Below are positions 34,410 to 41,572 of a DNA stretch of 64,000 nucleotides, one piece after another (within the stretch, counting starts at the first letter, position 1; each line of letters begins with the position of its first letter). Location: the NCBI RefSeq assembly GCF_000373645.1, contig NZ_KB892014.1:1-64000 (forward strand), given 5' to 3'. The stretch is from Streptomyces sp. ATexAB-D23. GTDB taxonomy: Bacteria > Actinomycetota > Actinomycetes > Streptomycetales > Streptomycetaceae. A program made the position numbers and the translations under genes. The notes under the pieces were generated by a model, which worked only from the letters and a program-made list of their open reading frames with translations, made no database searches and was not told the DNA's origin.

Positions 34410-35717
34410 ATGTACGTCTCCCGCGTGTACGTCGAGAACATCAAATCGTTCCACGGCCCGCGCGTCGTCGATCTGACACTGACCCGCCCGGACGGCACGC
34501 ATGCCGGCTGGACGGTCCTCGCCGGACGGAACGGCGCGGGGAAGACGACACTGCTGCGGGCGCTGGCCCTGGCACTCAGCGGGCCGGTCGCCGCGCGGGG
34601 ACTCGTGCAGGGGTTCGAGAACTGGATGTCGCGTGGAGCGGTCGAAGGCTCGGCGCAGGCGAAGATCGTCAGGGACGCGACTTTCGACCGTTTCAGCGCG
34701 TCCGGGCGCACCCAGACCAACTTCTGGGCGGGCCTGCGCTGGACGGCTCCGGCGGAAGACATGAGCAGCCGCAAGGGCGCGCAGCCGGCACTGGAAGGCA
34801 TCAGGCAGAACCCCGACGCCACGAGCGCCACCCCCGCACAACGCGGTCCCTGGGCGGACAACCCGGCGGGCTGGTTCTGCGCCGCCTACGGACCCTTCCG
34901 GCGGATGGCCGGAGGGTCGGGCGAGGTCCAGCGGCTGATGCTCGCCTCCGGCCCGGTGGCCCGGCAGGCGAGCCTCTTCCACGAGGACGCCTCACTGGCC
35001 GATGGAGTCGCCTGGCTGATCGAGCAGCACCTACGGGCCCTCGAAGGCCGAGAGGGCGCCGCGGCACTCAAACGGGCTGCGCTCTCCGTCCTGGGCCATG
35101 GACTGCTCCCCGACGGCTACCGGGTGGAGGACGTCGACTCCGAGGGGCTGTGGGTGACCCGCGACGGCCACCGGTACCCACTACGGGAGATGAGCGACGG
35201 ATTCCGCACGGTGGCCGCGCTCGTGGTCGATCTGCTCAAGCAGATTCACGATGCCTTCGGCGACGACGCGTTCAGCGGGGACGAGGGCGAGGGCGAGGGG
35301 GGTCCCAGCCTCCTGCCCGTGCCCGGTGTCGTGATCATCGATGAGATCGACGCCCACCTCCACGTCTCCTGGCAGCGCCGCATCGGCCCCTGGCTGACCG
35401 AACACTTCCCCAACATCCAGTTCATCGTGACGACCCACAGCCCGTACATCTGCCAGGCGGCCGACCCCGGGGGCCTGATCCGCCTGCCCGGTGTGGAGGA
35501 GGAAGCGGCCCCCGAGGTGGTGTCGGAGGACCTGTACGAGCGAGTGGTCTACGGCAGCGGCGACGACGCGGTCCTCTCCGAACTCTTCGGCCTCGACACC
35601 CCGTACTCCGAACAGGCCGAGCGCCGCCGTGCCGAGTTCGTGGCGCTGGAGTCCCGTCCCGCGTCTGACATCGGCTCGGCGGCCCCGACCAGCGGGGCCG
35701 CCCTCAGCGTGGGGTGA
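34410..35717 (+). CDS. Stand-alone AAA/SMC-like ATPase
   Basis: 435 residues beginning YVSRVYVENIKSFHG, the usual start of AAA_15/AAA_21 (SMC/RecF-like) ATPases. Walker A LAGRNGAGKTT lies at about 37-47, then an insertion rich in helices, a signature-like LREMSDGFRTVAALVVDLL near 255, Walker B VVIIDEIDAHLHVSWQ near 307 and the D-loop/switch FIVTTHSPYICQ near 340. No TOPRIM or nuclease domain is attached and no HNH or other effector gene adjoins, so the role (defence, repair or regulation) is open. GGAAC is the only upstream ribosome-like site. It converges on the DUF397 gene. Confidence 0.8.
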   Translation: MYVSRVYVENIKSFHGPRVVDLTLTRPDGTHAGWTVLAGRNGAGKTTLLRALALALSGPVAARGLVQGFENWMSRGAVEGSAQAKIVRDATFDRFSASGRTQTNFWAGLRWTAPAEDMSSRKGAQPALEGIRQNPDATSATPAQRGPWADNPAGWFCAAYGPFRRMAGGSGEVQRLMLASGPVARQASLFHEDASLADGVAWLIEQHLRALEGREGAAALKRAALSVLGHGLLPDGYRVEDVDSEGLWVTRDGHRYPLREMSDGFRTVAALVVDLLKQIHDAFGDDAFSGDEGEGEGGPSLLPVPGVVIIDEIDAHLHVSWQRRIGPWLTEHFPNIQFIVTTHSPYICQAADPGGLIRLPGVEEEAAPEVVSEDLYERVVYGSGDDAVLSELFGLDTPYSEQAERRRAEFVALESRPASDIGSAAPTSGAALSVG

Positions 35718-35719
35718 GG

Positions 35720-35944
35720 TCAGGCGGAGAGGTGCCCGTCCTTGAGCGCGGTGACGAAGGAGGACCAGCCGGCGGGGGAGAAGGCGATGGCGGGGCCGGC
35801 GGGGGTCTTGCTGTCGCGGACGGGGACGGCGGCGTGGCCATGTGCGACCTCAAGGCAATCGCCTCCGGCACCACCGCTGTAACTAGATTTCTGCCATCCG
35901 CTCTGTGCTGAACCGTCAGTCCCGGCGGGCTCGTTGGTGTGCAT
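35720..35944 (-). CDS. DUF397 domain protein
   Basis: 74 residues from ATG 35944 (GAGGAA upstream). The family pattern is plain: SGWQKSSYSGG, GGDCLEVAH, VPVRDSKTPAGPAIAFSPAGWSSFV. Such proteins are the small partners of XRE/DUF5753 regulators (BldB/AbaA-like or WhiJ-type loci) in Streptomyces, where they influence development and antibiotic production. The start overlaps the 3' end of the XRE gene by 29 bases, so they are translationally coupled. Confidence 0.93.
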   Translation of the reverse strand: MHTNEPAGTDGSAQSGWQKSSYSGGAGGDCLEVAHGHAAVPVRDSKTPAGPAIAFSPAGWSSFVTALKDGHLSA

Positions 35945-36755
35945 GTTCGTGTTCCTCTGCGATGGCCCTGACAATCGTTACCGATTCGCCTTGCGAAGCC
36001 GCGTCACCCAGAGCGAGAGCGTAGGACGTGTGGCACGCCTCAACCAGGGCGGGATCATCCATCAGGCGTCCGGTATGTAGCCCCTCAACGTACGCGACAG
36101 GAGCCGCATCCGCGAAGGACAGCAGATAGAGCATGCTCTCCTGAAGCGCATGGGCTCCGGACGCCAGAGTCAGCACGTGAAGGCGTAAGCGGCCGGACTC
36201 TGTCATGCCCACCACCTTGCGCAACTGCTCCGCCATGACCTGCGGTCCGCCAACGCACCGCCTGAGCGCTGCTTCATCAAGAAGTACCCACGCTACGGGT
36301 CTCGAAGGGTTTTCAAGGATTTGGGCCCGGCTGGCGCGCTTGACGACGAACTCGTCAAGCTCCTCCATGCGGTAGTTCGGTCGGTACGCTCGGAACACGG
36401 CCTCCGAGTAGCCCTTCGTCTGGAGCAACCCCGGGATCAGCGAGGCACTGAAGTGACGAATCTCGGTTGCTTCCTTCTCCAACTCTGCGACCTCCGCGAA
36501 ATAGTGCGGGAGACCCGGGTCCAAGTCCCGCAGCCACCGGGCGAAGAACCCGTCCGTCCCCAACGCCCGGTCGATCCGCTGCGCGTCCTCCGGGCTCGGT
36601 AGTCGCCGCCCCGCCTCGTAATGGCTGATGAGGGTGGGCGAGCAGACGACCAGCTCGCTCAGGGCTTCCTGCGTCAGGCCCGCTGCGATACGCCGCAGCC
36701 GCAGCTCCTCGCCGTACTTCTGCCTCGGCGTACGCGGACCGTGCTTCAGTCCCAT
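35916..36755 (-). CDS. XRE-family regulator with DUF5753 domain
   Basis: 279 residues from ATG 36755 (GGGGAG upstream). The HTH is YGEELRLRRIAAGLTQEALSELVVCSPTLISHYEAGRR near residues 15-50; the remainder is the DUF5753 module (YFAEVAELEKEATEIRHFSASLIPGLLQT, SRAQILE, WVLLDEAALRR). It is the DNA-binding partner of the overlapping DUF397 gene in a WhiJ-like pair. A longer start at 36782 would add nine residues. The coding sequence is less GC-biased than the core genes around it, a usual trait of these accessory regulators. Confidence 0.93.
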   Translation of the reverse strand: MGLKHGPRTPRQKYGEELRLRRIAAGLTQEALSELVVCSPTLISHYEAGRRLPSPEDAQRIDRALGTDGFFARWLRDLDPGLPHYFAEVAELEKEATEIRHFSASLIPGLLQTKGYSEAVFRAYRPNYRMEELDEFVVKRASRAQILENPSRPVAWVLLDEAALRRCVGGPQVMAEQLRKVVGMTESGRLRLHVLTLASGAHALQESMLYLLSFADAAPVAYVEGLHTGRLMDDPALVEACHTSYALALGDAASQGESVTIVRAIAEEHEHAHQRARRD

Positions 36756-36948
36756 GCAGTCCAACTCCCCGTCTTGACACACGCGCTGTCATCCCCGACC
36801 CCCTGGCAGCGTAGCCACGAATGACCCCACTCTGTGATGGGTTCGCTACGGAAAGAAGTGGCCGACCCTCGAGCGAGGAAACCGAGAGACCCCCGCGACC
36901 GACGCAACCGGTCCGGGGGCATGGTCACCCCCCAGAAAGCAGGCTGAC

Positions 36949-37089
36949 ATGAAGCACGTTATCGCCCGACTCCTGAAGCCGGTACGCCGACGGCCGACCC
37001 CCGCACAGCGCCAACAGCCCCCCGTGGCCCACCCGCACGCCTACGCGTACCCCTACTCGTGCACCTGCGCCGGCCGGGCCGTGGCATGA
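36949..37089 (+). CDS. 46-residue small protein coupled to next gene
   Basis: The ATG at 36949 opens MKHVIARLLKPVRRRPTPAQ and ends ..CTCAGRAVA at TGA 37087-37089, which overlaps the next start as ATGA. GAAAGCAGG precedes it weakly. The product has a basic amphipathic N-terminus, a His/Tyr/Pro-rich middle and two Cys. No family is known to me, but small proteins of this kind occur next to XRE/DUF397 loci in streptomycetes. Coupling and codon bias make it credible. Confidence 0.5.
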   Translation: MKHVIARLLKPVRRRPTPAQRQQPPVAHPHAYAYPYSCTCAGRAVA

Positions 37090-37424
37090 GGATGAGCACC
37101 GAACCGACCGACCGCGCCGACGCGTCGGGGATGCGGCTGCTGCCCTGGACGGGGACGGGCGGGAAGCCCTGTTACGTCGTGGGGGACGGCACCGGCTACG
37201 TCTCGCGGATGGCCGACGACGTGGAGGACATCCAGCTGGACATGGCGAACGAACTGCTCGGCCACGCCGCCGATTTGCTGGCGGACGACGCGTCCACCGG
37301 GTCGCAGGTCCGCTTCGTCGCCGACAGGCTGAACGAGTCGCTGCGCCAGATCGTGCGCGTCGCGGAGAGCCGCGGTGCGCGGCTCGAAGTGCTCGCCCCG
37401 GTGAACGGGGCGCCGGACGGCTGA
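37086..37424 (+). CDS. Hypothetical 112-residue protein
   Basis: Starts at ATG 37086 in the ATGA overlap (or ATG 37092). Residues about 12-40 contain MRLLPWTGTGGKPCYVVGDGTGYVSRMADDVEDIQLDMA, followed by a helical part LLGHAADLLADDASTGSQVRFVADRLNESLRQIVRVAESRGARL. It looks like a cytoplasmic partner protein of actinomycete XRE/DUF397-type loci. The function is unknown. With the 46-aa gene it forms a two-gene unit divergent from the XRE gene. Confidence 0.7.
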   Translation: MRMSTEPTDRADASGMRLLPWTGTGGKPCYVVGDGTGYVSRMADDVEDIQLDMANELLGHAADLLADDASTGSQVRFVADRLNESLRQIVRVAESRGARLEVLAPVNGAPDG

Positions 37425-37475
37425 CGCCCACCTGTCCGGCGCTCCCCGCACCGGGGGCGCCGGACGGGCGAGGCC

Positions 37476-38042
37476 CTACATCCCGGCGACGCTCCCGCAG
37501 GTGATGGTGCCGTCGACGGTGATCGAGTCACCGGTCGGGTCGGTCGGTCCGAGCTCCAGCCCGGCCACGGTGATGACCCAGGTGCCACCGCTCTTGCTGC
37601 CGGTGATCCCGGGGGCGGAGGTGTGGAGGTAGCTCTTGCCGTCGTCCGTGGTGAGCGTGGTCATCGCCTTGTCGTCGGTCACGACGGCGGTGAACGAGGG
37701 CTTCGCGGGGGTGGAACTGTCCGCGGTGTCCGCGCTGTCCGGCGCGGAGATGGCGGCGAGCTTCCCGTTCATCACGGCGCACCCGACGCTCTTGATGGAG
37801 ACCTCGCCGCTCGCACCGCCCTTGTAGCTGAGCTGCGCGGACCCCTTCCCGTCCGCTGCCGGCTCCGAGCCCTCGTCGTCCTTCGCCTTGTCGTCCTTCC
37901 CCGCGTCGGCCGGCGCGCTCGCCGAGGAGTCGGACGCGTCCTTCTTGGAGTCATCGCTGTCCGACGAGCAACCGGTGAGGGCCAGTGCGGTGGCGGCGGC
38001 CAGGGCTATGAGCGGGACGGTCAGGGCGCGGGACCTGTGCAT
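37476..38042 (-). CDS. Putative lipoprotein
   Basis: 188 residues. Lipobox LALTGCSS (Cys near 25) after a clear signal peptide, then a Ser/Asp/Lys-rich linker to about residue 65, then a small beta-rich domain (AQLSYKGGASGEVSIKSVGCAVMNGKL, SYLHTSAPGITGS) with two Cys (one in SVGCAV, one in ITCGSV) near its ends that could pair. It would be anchored at the outer membrane face. It resembles the mycobacterial LpqH (19-kDa antigen) layout, which is only a loose likeness. It converges with the 112-aa gene. Confidence 0.8.
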   Translation of the reverse strand: MHRSRALTVPLIALAAATALALTGCSSDSDDSKKDASDSSASAPADAGKDDKAKDDEGSEPAADGKGSAQLSYKGGASGEVSIKSVGCAVMNGKLAAISAPDSADTADSSTPAKPSFTAVVTDDKAMTTLTTDDGKSYLHTSAPGITGSKSGGTWVITVAGLELGPTDPTGDSITVDGTITCGSVAGM

Positions 38043-38167
38043 CTTCGAAACCTTTCAAAAGCCTGTGAGGACGCTCACCGTACAGGGACCGCACCTGCGG
38101 ACGGCGGGACTCCGGGGAGGGGAAGGTTCATGCGGCGGCGCTGGACTGGGCCGACACCGTTCTTGCG

Positions 38168-38302
38168 ATGGACGCTGCCATCCTGCAAACGCTGCGCGTG
38201 ATCTGCACCGAGGGTAACGTGCGCAAGCTCGCCCTCTACCTGGGAGACGGTGACGTTCCCGATGCGATAGGCCAGGACGACGCGGTCTTCAACATGCTCT
38301 AG
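38168..38302 (+). CDS. Short ORF or C-terminal gene remnant beside the IS element
   Basis: 44 residues from ATG 38168, reading MDAAILQTLRVICTEG and ending DDAVFNML at TAG 38300-38302. The same frame is protein-like for about 12 codons upstream (AALDWADTVLA) without a start codon, which suggests the C-terminus of a once longer gene. The stop codon falls inside the hairpin that begins the IS200/IS605 region. No family was recognised. Confidence 0.35.
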   Translation: MDAAILQTLRVICTEGNVRKLALYLGDGDVPDAIGQDDAVFNML

Positions 38303-38341
38303 CAATTCCTCCCGGCCCTTTGGGGCTCGGGAGGAATTGCT
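38301..38341. terminator. 14-bp perfect hairpin at the IS boundary
   Basis: AGCAATTCCTCCCG (38301-38314) pairs with CGGGAGGAATTGCT (38328-38341) with a further inner CCC/GGG pairing. It may be the left-end subterminal hairpin recognised by the Y1 transposase, a bidirectional terminator, or both. Confidence 0.6.
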
Positions 38342-38397
38342 TCCTCGGCCCGGGGGGCGCGGAGTGTCGGAGTTCGCTGCGCCTGCGGCTGTGAGGG

Positions 38398-38826
38398 TCA
38401 GTCTGGCCGCTTCTGGTTCTCGATGTACTCCTTGACCACGGCGAGCGGTGCGCCGCCTGCGGAGGCAGCGAAGTAGGACGGCGACCAGAAGTGTTCGTCC
38501 AACAGGTACTTGTGGATGTGGTCGGCGTGTTCCTTGCGCAGGTAGTGCGCGGAGACGCCCTTGAGGGAGCCGACCAGGGCGGAGAGCTTGACCTGCGGCG
38601 GGTAGTGGACCAGGAGATGTACGTGGTCGCGTTCGCCGTTGAACTCGCGCAGCTCGGCGTTGGCCTTGGCGCACACCTCCCGCATGATCTCCTCGCACCT
38701 GGTCAGGACCTCGTCGGTGAAGACATTGCGCCGGTACTTCGGTACGAAGACCAGATGCGCGTGGAGAGTATGGACGACGCTGCGACCCCTGCGGATGTCC
38801 GGGTCTGATTCCCATCTCGGTGACAT
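38398..38826 (-). CDS. tnpA: IS200/IS605 Y1 transposase TnpA
   Basis: 142-residue HUH/Y1 single-strand transposase. The metal-binding HUH motif is DHVHLLVHYPP (H68, H70) and the nucleophilic tyrosine is Y134 in KEYIENQKRP. VFVPKYRRNVF near 27 and KYLLDEHFWSPSYFAAS near 106 are typical. It excises and inserts the element as single-stranded circles near replication forks. The ATG at 38826 gives an N-terminal extension (MSPRWESDPDIRRGRS) also found in actinobacterial relatives; a GTG start at VVHTLHAH is possible. All key residues are present, so it is probably active. Confidence 0.93.
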   Translation of the reverse strand: MSPRWESDPDIRRGRSVVHTLHAHLVFVPKYRRNVFTDEVLTRCEEIMREVCAKANAELREFNGERDHVHLLVHYPPQVKLSALVGSLKGVSAHYLRKEHADHIHKYLLDEHFWSPSYFAASAGGAPLAVVKEYIENQKRPD

Positions 38827-38841
38827 AGACACGATGCTACG

Positions 38842-40008
38842 GTGATCCGTATGAAGGTCGTGGTGCAGGTCAAGCTCATGCCGTCGCCCGAGGTGGCGTC
38901 GGCGCTTGAGGCGACCCTGCGCACGGCGAACGATGCGGCGAACTGGCTTTCCGGTGAGGCGCACCGGCGGGGCGAGACCTCGCGTAAGGCGTTGCAGGGC
39001 TTCGCCTACCACGACCTCAAGACGTGGGGCCTGTCGGCTCAGCCCGCGCTGCACGTGCTGCGGAAGGTCGCCGATGCCTACACCACCCTGCGGGCGAACA
39101 TCCGGGCGGGAAACCTTGGCAGGCCGGGCTCGAAGCGCCGGGCCAGGGCCGAGTCGAAACCGGTCACGTTCCGGCCCGATGCCGCGCAGCCGTACGACGA
39201 CCGGTGTCTGTCCTGGAAGGTGGACGAGCAGACCGTGTCCATCTGGACCACGGTCGGGCGCGTGCGCGGGGTGCGGTTCGCCTGTTCCGGGCAGGCCCGC
39301 AAGCTCCTGGCCGAGCACCGCAAGGGCGAATCCGATCTCGTGCACCGCGACGGCGTGTGGTTCCTGATCGCAACGTGCGAGGTCCCCGAGGCCGAGCGGT
39401 ACGAGCCGGCAGACTTCCTCGGCGTGGACCTCGGCATCGTCAACATTGCCACCACATCCGACGGGAAGATCCACGCCGGACGTGAGCTGAACCGCTACCG
39501 CAAGCGTCAGCTTGCTCTGCGGGCCAAGCTCCAGAACAAGGGCACCAAGTCCGCCAAACGGCTCCTCAAGCGGCAGCGTCGCAAGGAGCAGCGCAAGGCG
39601 ACCGAGGCCAACCACATCATCGCCAAGCGCATCGTGGCCGAGGCTGAACGCACCGGACGCGGAATCGGCATGGAAGACCTTGCCGGTATCCGCCAACGGG
39701 TACGGCTCCGCAAGCCCCAACGGGTCGCGCTGCACTCCTGGGCCTTCGCCCAGCTCGGACAGTTCGTGGAGTACAAGGCGCGCCGCGCCGGAGTGCCTGT
39801 CCTGTTCGTCGATCCCGCCTACACCTCCCGCACGTGCGCGGAGTGCGGGCACACAGACAAGCTGAACCGTGTCTCTCAGGGACGGTTCGCATGCCGGTCG
39901 TGCGGATTCGTTGATCACGCCGACCGCAATGGCTCCCGCAACGTCCGCGCGCGAGCGCTGGAGTTGTGGCGAAGCGGGGCGGAGTCACGCGCCCCTGGAC
40001 CCGCTTAG
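38842..40008 (+). CDS. tnpB: TnpB RNA-guided nuclease of the IS605 element
   Basis: 388 residues (GTG 38842; ATG 38851 is also possible). RuvC residues are intact: D196 in GVDLGIVNIAT, E278 in GIGMEDL and D361 in DHADRN. The zinc ribbon has C332, C335, C351 and C354. The N-terminal helical domain spans about 1-110. By family knowledge TnpB binds an RNA made from the element's right end and cuts donor sites to keep the element in place. It is divergent from tnpA with 15 bp between them. It is shorter than many TnpB proteins (about 400) but complete. Confidence 0.93.
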   Translation: MIRMKVVVQVKLMPSPEVASALEATLRTANDAANWLSGEAHRRGETSRKALQGFAYHDLKTWGLSAQPALHVLRKVADAYTTLRANIRAGNLGRPGSKRRARAESKPVTFRPDAAQPYDDRCLSWKVDEQTVSIWTTVGRVRGVRFACSGQARKLLAEHRKGESDLVHRDGVWFLIATCEVPEAERYEPADFLGVDLGIVNIATTSDGKIHAGRELNRYRKRQLALRAKLQNKGTKSAKRLLKRQRRKEQRKATEANHIIAKRIVAEAERTGRGIGMEDLAGIRQRVRLRKPQRVALHSWAFAQLGQFVEYKARRAGVPVLFVDPAYTSRTCAECGHTDKLNRVSQGRFACRSCGFVDHADRNGSRNVRARALELWRSGAESRAPGPA

Positions 40009-40085
40009 GGTGCTGGACGGAGGAGCCCACCCGGCAGCCAGTCGGGCTCTACCTCCAAGCCTGGCCCTCCGGGGCCAGGTAGTTG
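39900..40085 (+). ncRNA. Probable omega/reRNA at the tnpB 3' end
   Basis: In IS605 elements the guide RNA scaffold overlaps the tnpB 3' end and runs to the right boundary. Here the region has AGCCC/GGGCT (about 40024-40047) and a strong hairpin CCTGGCCCTCCGGGGCCAGG at 40060-40079 just after the stop. The guide would be the next 16-20 bases past the element end. Limits are inferred. Confidence 0.4.
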
Positions 40086-40161
40086 ACCGACTGTGCCGTG
40101 CTGATCGAGGCCGGCACGGCGCTGCACCTCGGCCGTCGGCTATAACGCCGCGCATCAGCCA

Positions 40162-41337
40162 TCAGCCGGACGCGGCGGACAGAATCACATCCACGAGCCT
40201 GGACGCCGCGTCCGGCCTGCCGTGTGCCCGAGCCCGGTCCGCCATCGCGTTGCGACGGGCGGGGTCCGTCAGGAGCGGGCCGACCGCTTCGGTGAGGACC
40301 GCCGCCGTCACCTCTCCGAGCAGGGCGACAGCGGCACCGGCCTCCGCCAGGTGCCGGGCGTTGTGGTCCTGCTCGTTGCCGGCGGACGTCGCGAGCGGAA
40401 TGAATACGGCCGGCTTGCCCAAGGCGGTGAGTTCGGCGAGCGTGCCGGCACCGCTGCGGGAAACCACCACGTCGGCGAGAGCCAGCACGTCGGGGAGTTC
40501 CGAACCCATGAATCCAGCGAGGTGGTAGCGGCTCGCCTGCTCGGCCGCGAGGCCCGTGGCGCGGCGCCGCAGTTCCTCCACGTTCGCCGGGCCGCACTGG
40601 TGGATCACGTTCGCCCGCTCCAGCAACCATGGCAGAGCCCCTGCCACGACCTCGTTGATCTGCTGCGAGCCCTGCGCGCCACCGGTGACGTACACGGTCG
40701 GCAACCGCCGGTCGAAGCCGTGCAGACCCAGGGCCGCCACTGCCTTGTCCGGGTGCCCCGACAAGACCTCTGCCCGCACCGGGTTGCCGGTCACGACTGC
40801 CGCGCCGCGAACTGATTCCGGCAGCAGCGGAACCGTCGACTCCGAAGACACCGCGATCTTCGCCGCCGAGCCCGCAAGCTTCCGGTTCGCCAGTCCCAGC
40901 CGCACGGTCTGCTCATGGAGCACCAGGGGACGCTTGCACAAGCGGGCCCCCAGACCGGCGGGAACCGCCACGTACCCGCCCGTGGCAAGCACTACATCCG
41001 GCCGGAAATCCGAAATGATCTTCCGAGCCTGCGCCACCCCGAGCGGTACACGGGCCATGTCCTTCGCGTTGGCCGGGCTCAACATCTTCAGCGGATTGCT
41101 GGATCGCCGGATCTTGCCGGTGGCGACCGTGGTGAAGGGGATCCCCTCCGCCGGGGCAACCCTGGCCTCCAAGCCGCCGGGCGTCCCGATCCACAGCACG
41201 TCGAGCCCTCGCCCCTCACCGGCCAGCCGCTCCTGGAGAGCACGGATCGCGGTCAGGGCGGGGTATGTGTGGCCGCCTGTGCCTCCGCCCGTGACGATGA
41301 GACGGAAGGCGCGAAGAGTGAGGGAAGCACTGTTCAT
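40162..41337 (-). CDS. murG: MurG-like glycosyltransferase (paralogue outside the dcw cluster)
   Basis: 391 residues of the MurG family (lipid I to lipid II GlcNAc transfer on the inner face of the membrane). Motifs: GGGTGGHTYPALT near 16, GGYVAVPAGLGARL near 120, LVLHEQTVRLGLANR near 140, VTGGAQGSQQINEVV near 215 and the donor-binding VVVSRSGAGTLAELTALGKP near 305. Division/cell-wall genes are absent around it, so it is likely a second copy, perhaps for a resistance or developmental role. ATG 41337 lacks a good ribosome site. It lies between the IS element and a dead DUF397 gene, in an accessory stretch. Confidence 0.85.
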   Translation of the reverse strand: MNSASLTLRAFRLIVTGGGTGGHTYPALTAIRALQERLAGEGRGLDVLWIGTPGGLEARVAPAEGIPFTTVATGKIRRSSNPLKMLSPANAKDMARVPLGVAQARKIISDFRPDVVLATGGYVAVPAGLGARLCKRPLVLHEQTVRLGLANRKLAGSAAKIAVSSESTVPLLPESVRGAAVVTGNPVRAEVLSGHPDKAVAALGLHGFDRRLPTVYVTGGAQGSQQINEVVAGALPWLLERANVIHQCGPANVEELRRRATGLAAEQASRYHLAGFMGSELPDVLALADVVVSRSGAGTLAELTALGKPAVFIPLATSAGNEQDHNARHLAEAGAAVALLGEVTAAVLTEAVGPLLTDPARRNAMADRARAHGRPDAASRLVDVILSAASG

Positions 41338-41387
41338 CCGGGGCACGCTACCGGTCGCCGCCGCCCGCGACTGCCACTCCCGGATGA

Positions 41388-41540
41388 TCAGGCGGAGAAG
41401 TGCAGCCCCTGACCGCGGTGATGAAGGAGGACCAGCCGGCGGGGGAGAAGGTGATGGCGGGCCGGTGGGGGTCTTGCTGTCGCGGACGGGGACGACGGGG
41501 TGGCCGCCTGCAACGTCAAGGCAACCGCAGGTGGCCGGCC
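41388..41540 (-). pseudogene. DUF397 pseudogene
   Basis: The leftward strand can be read as ..CGCLDVAGGHPVVPVRDSKTPTG.. then, one frame over, ..AITFSPAGWSSFITAV.., then a third frame ending ..HFSA and TGA at 41388. It aligns base for base with the intact DUF397 gene at 35720-35944, lacking one base near the TPTGP codons and one near the end. Two single-base deletions therefore break it. No XRE partner lies next to it. Confidence 0.75.
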
Positions 41541-41572
41541 GCGCTCGGGCCGGGCAGCGGCCAGGGGGGCGG

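Larger units (their letters stand above)
38301..40085. mobile_element. IS200/IS605-type insertion sequence, approximate limits
   Basis: Divergent tnpA (38398-38826) and tnpB (38842-40008) flanked by a hairpin on the left and hairpins at about 40023-40079 on the right. IS605-group elements have exactly this order and use hairpin ends instead of inverted repeats, so precise limits cannot be read. Both genes look intact. Confidence 0.8.
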
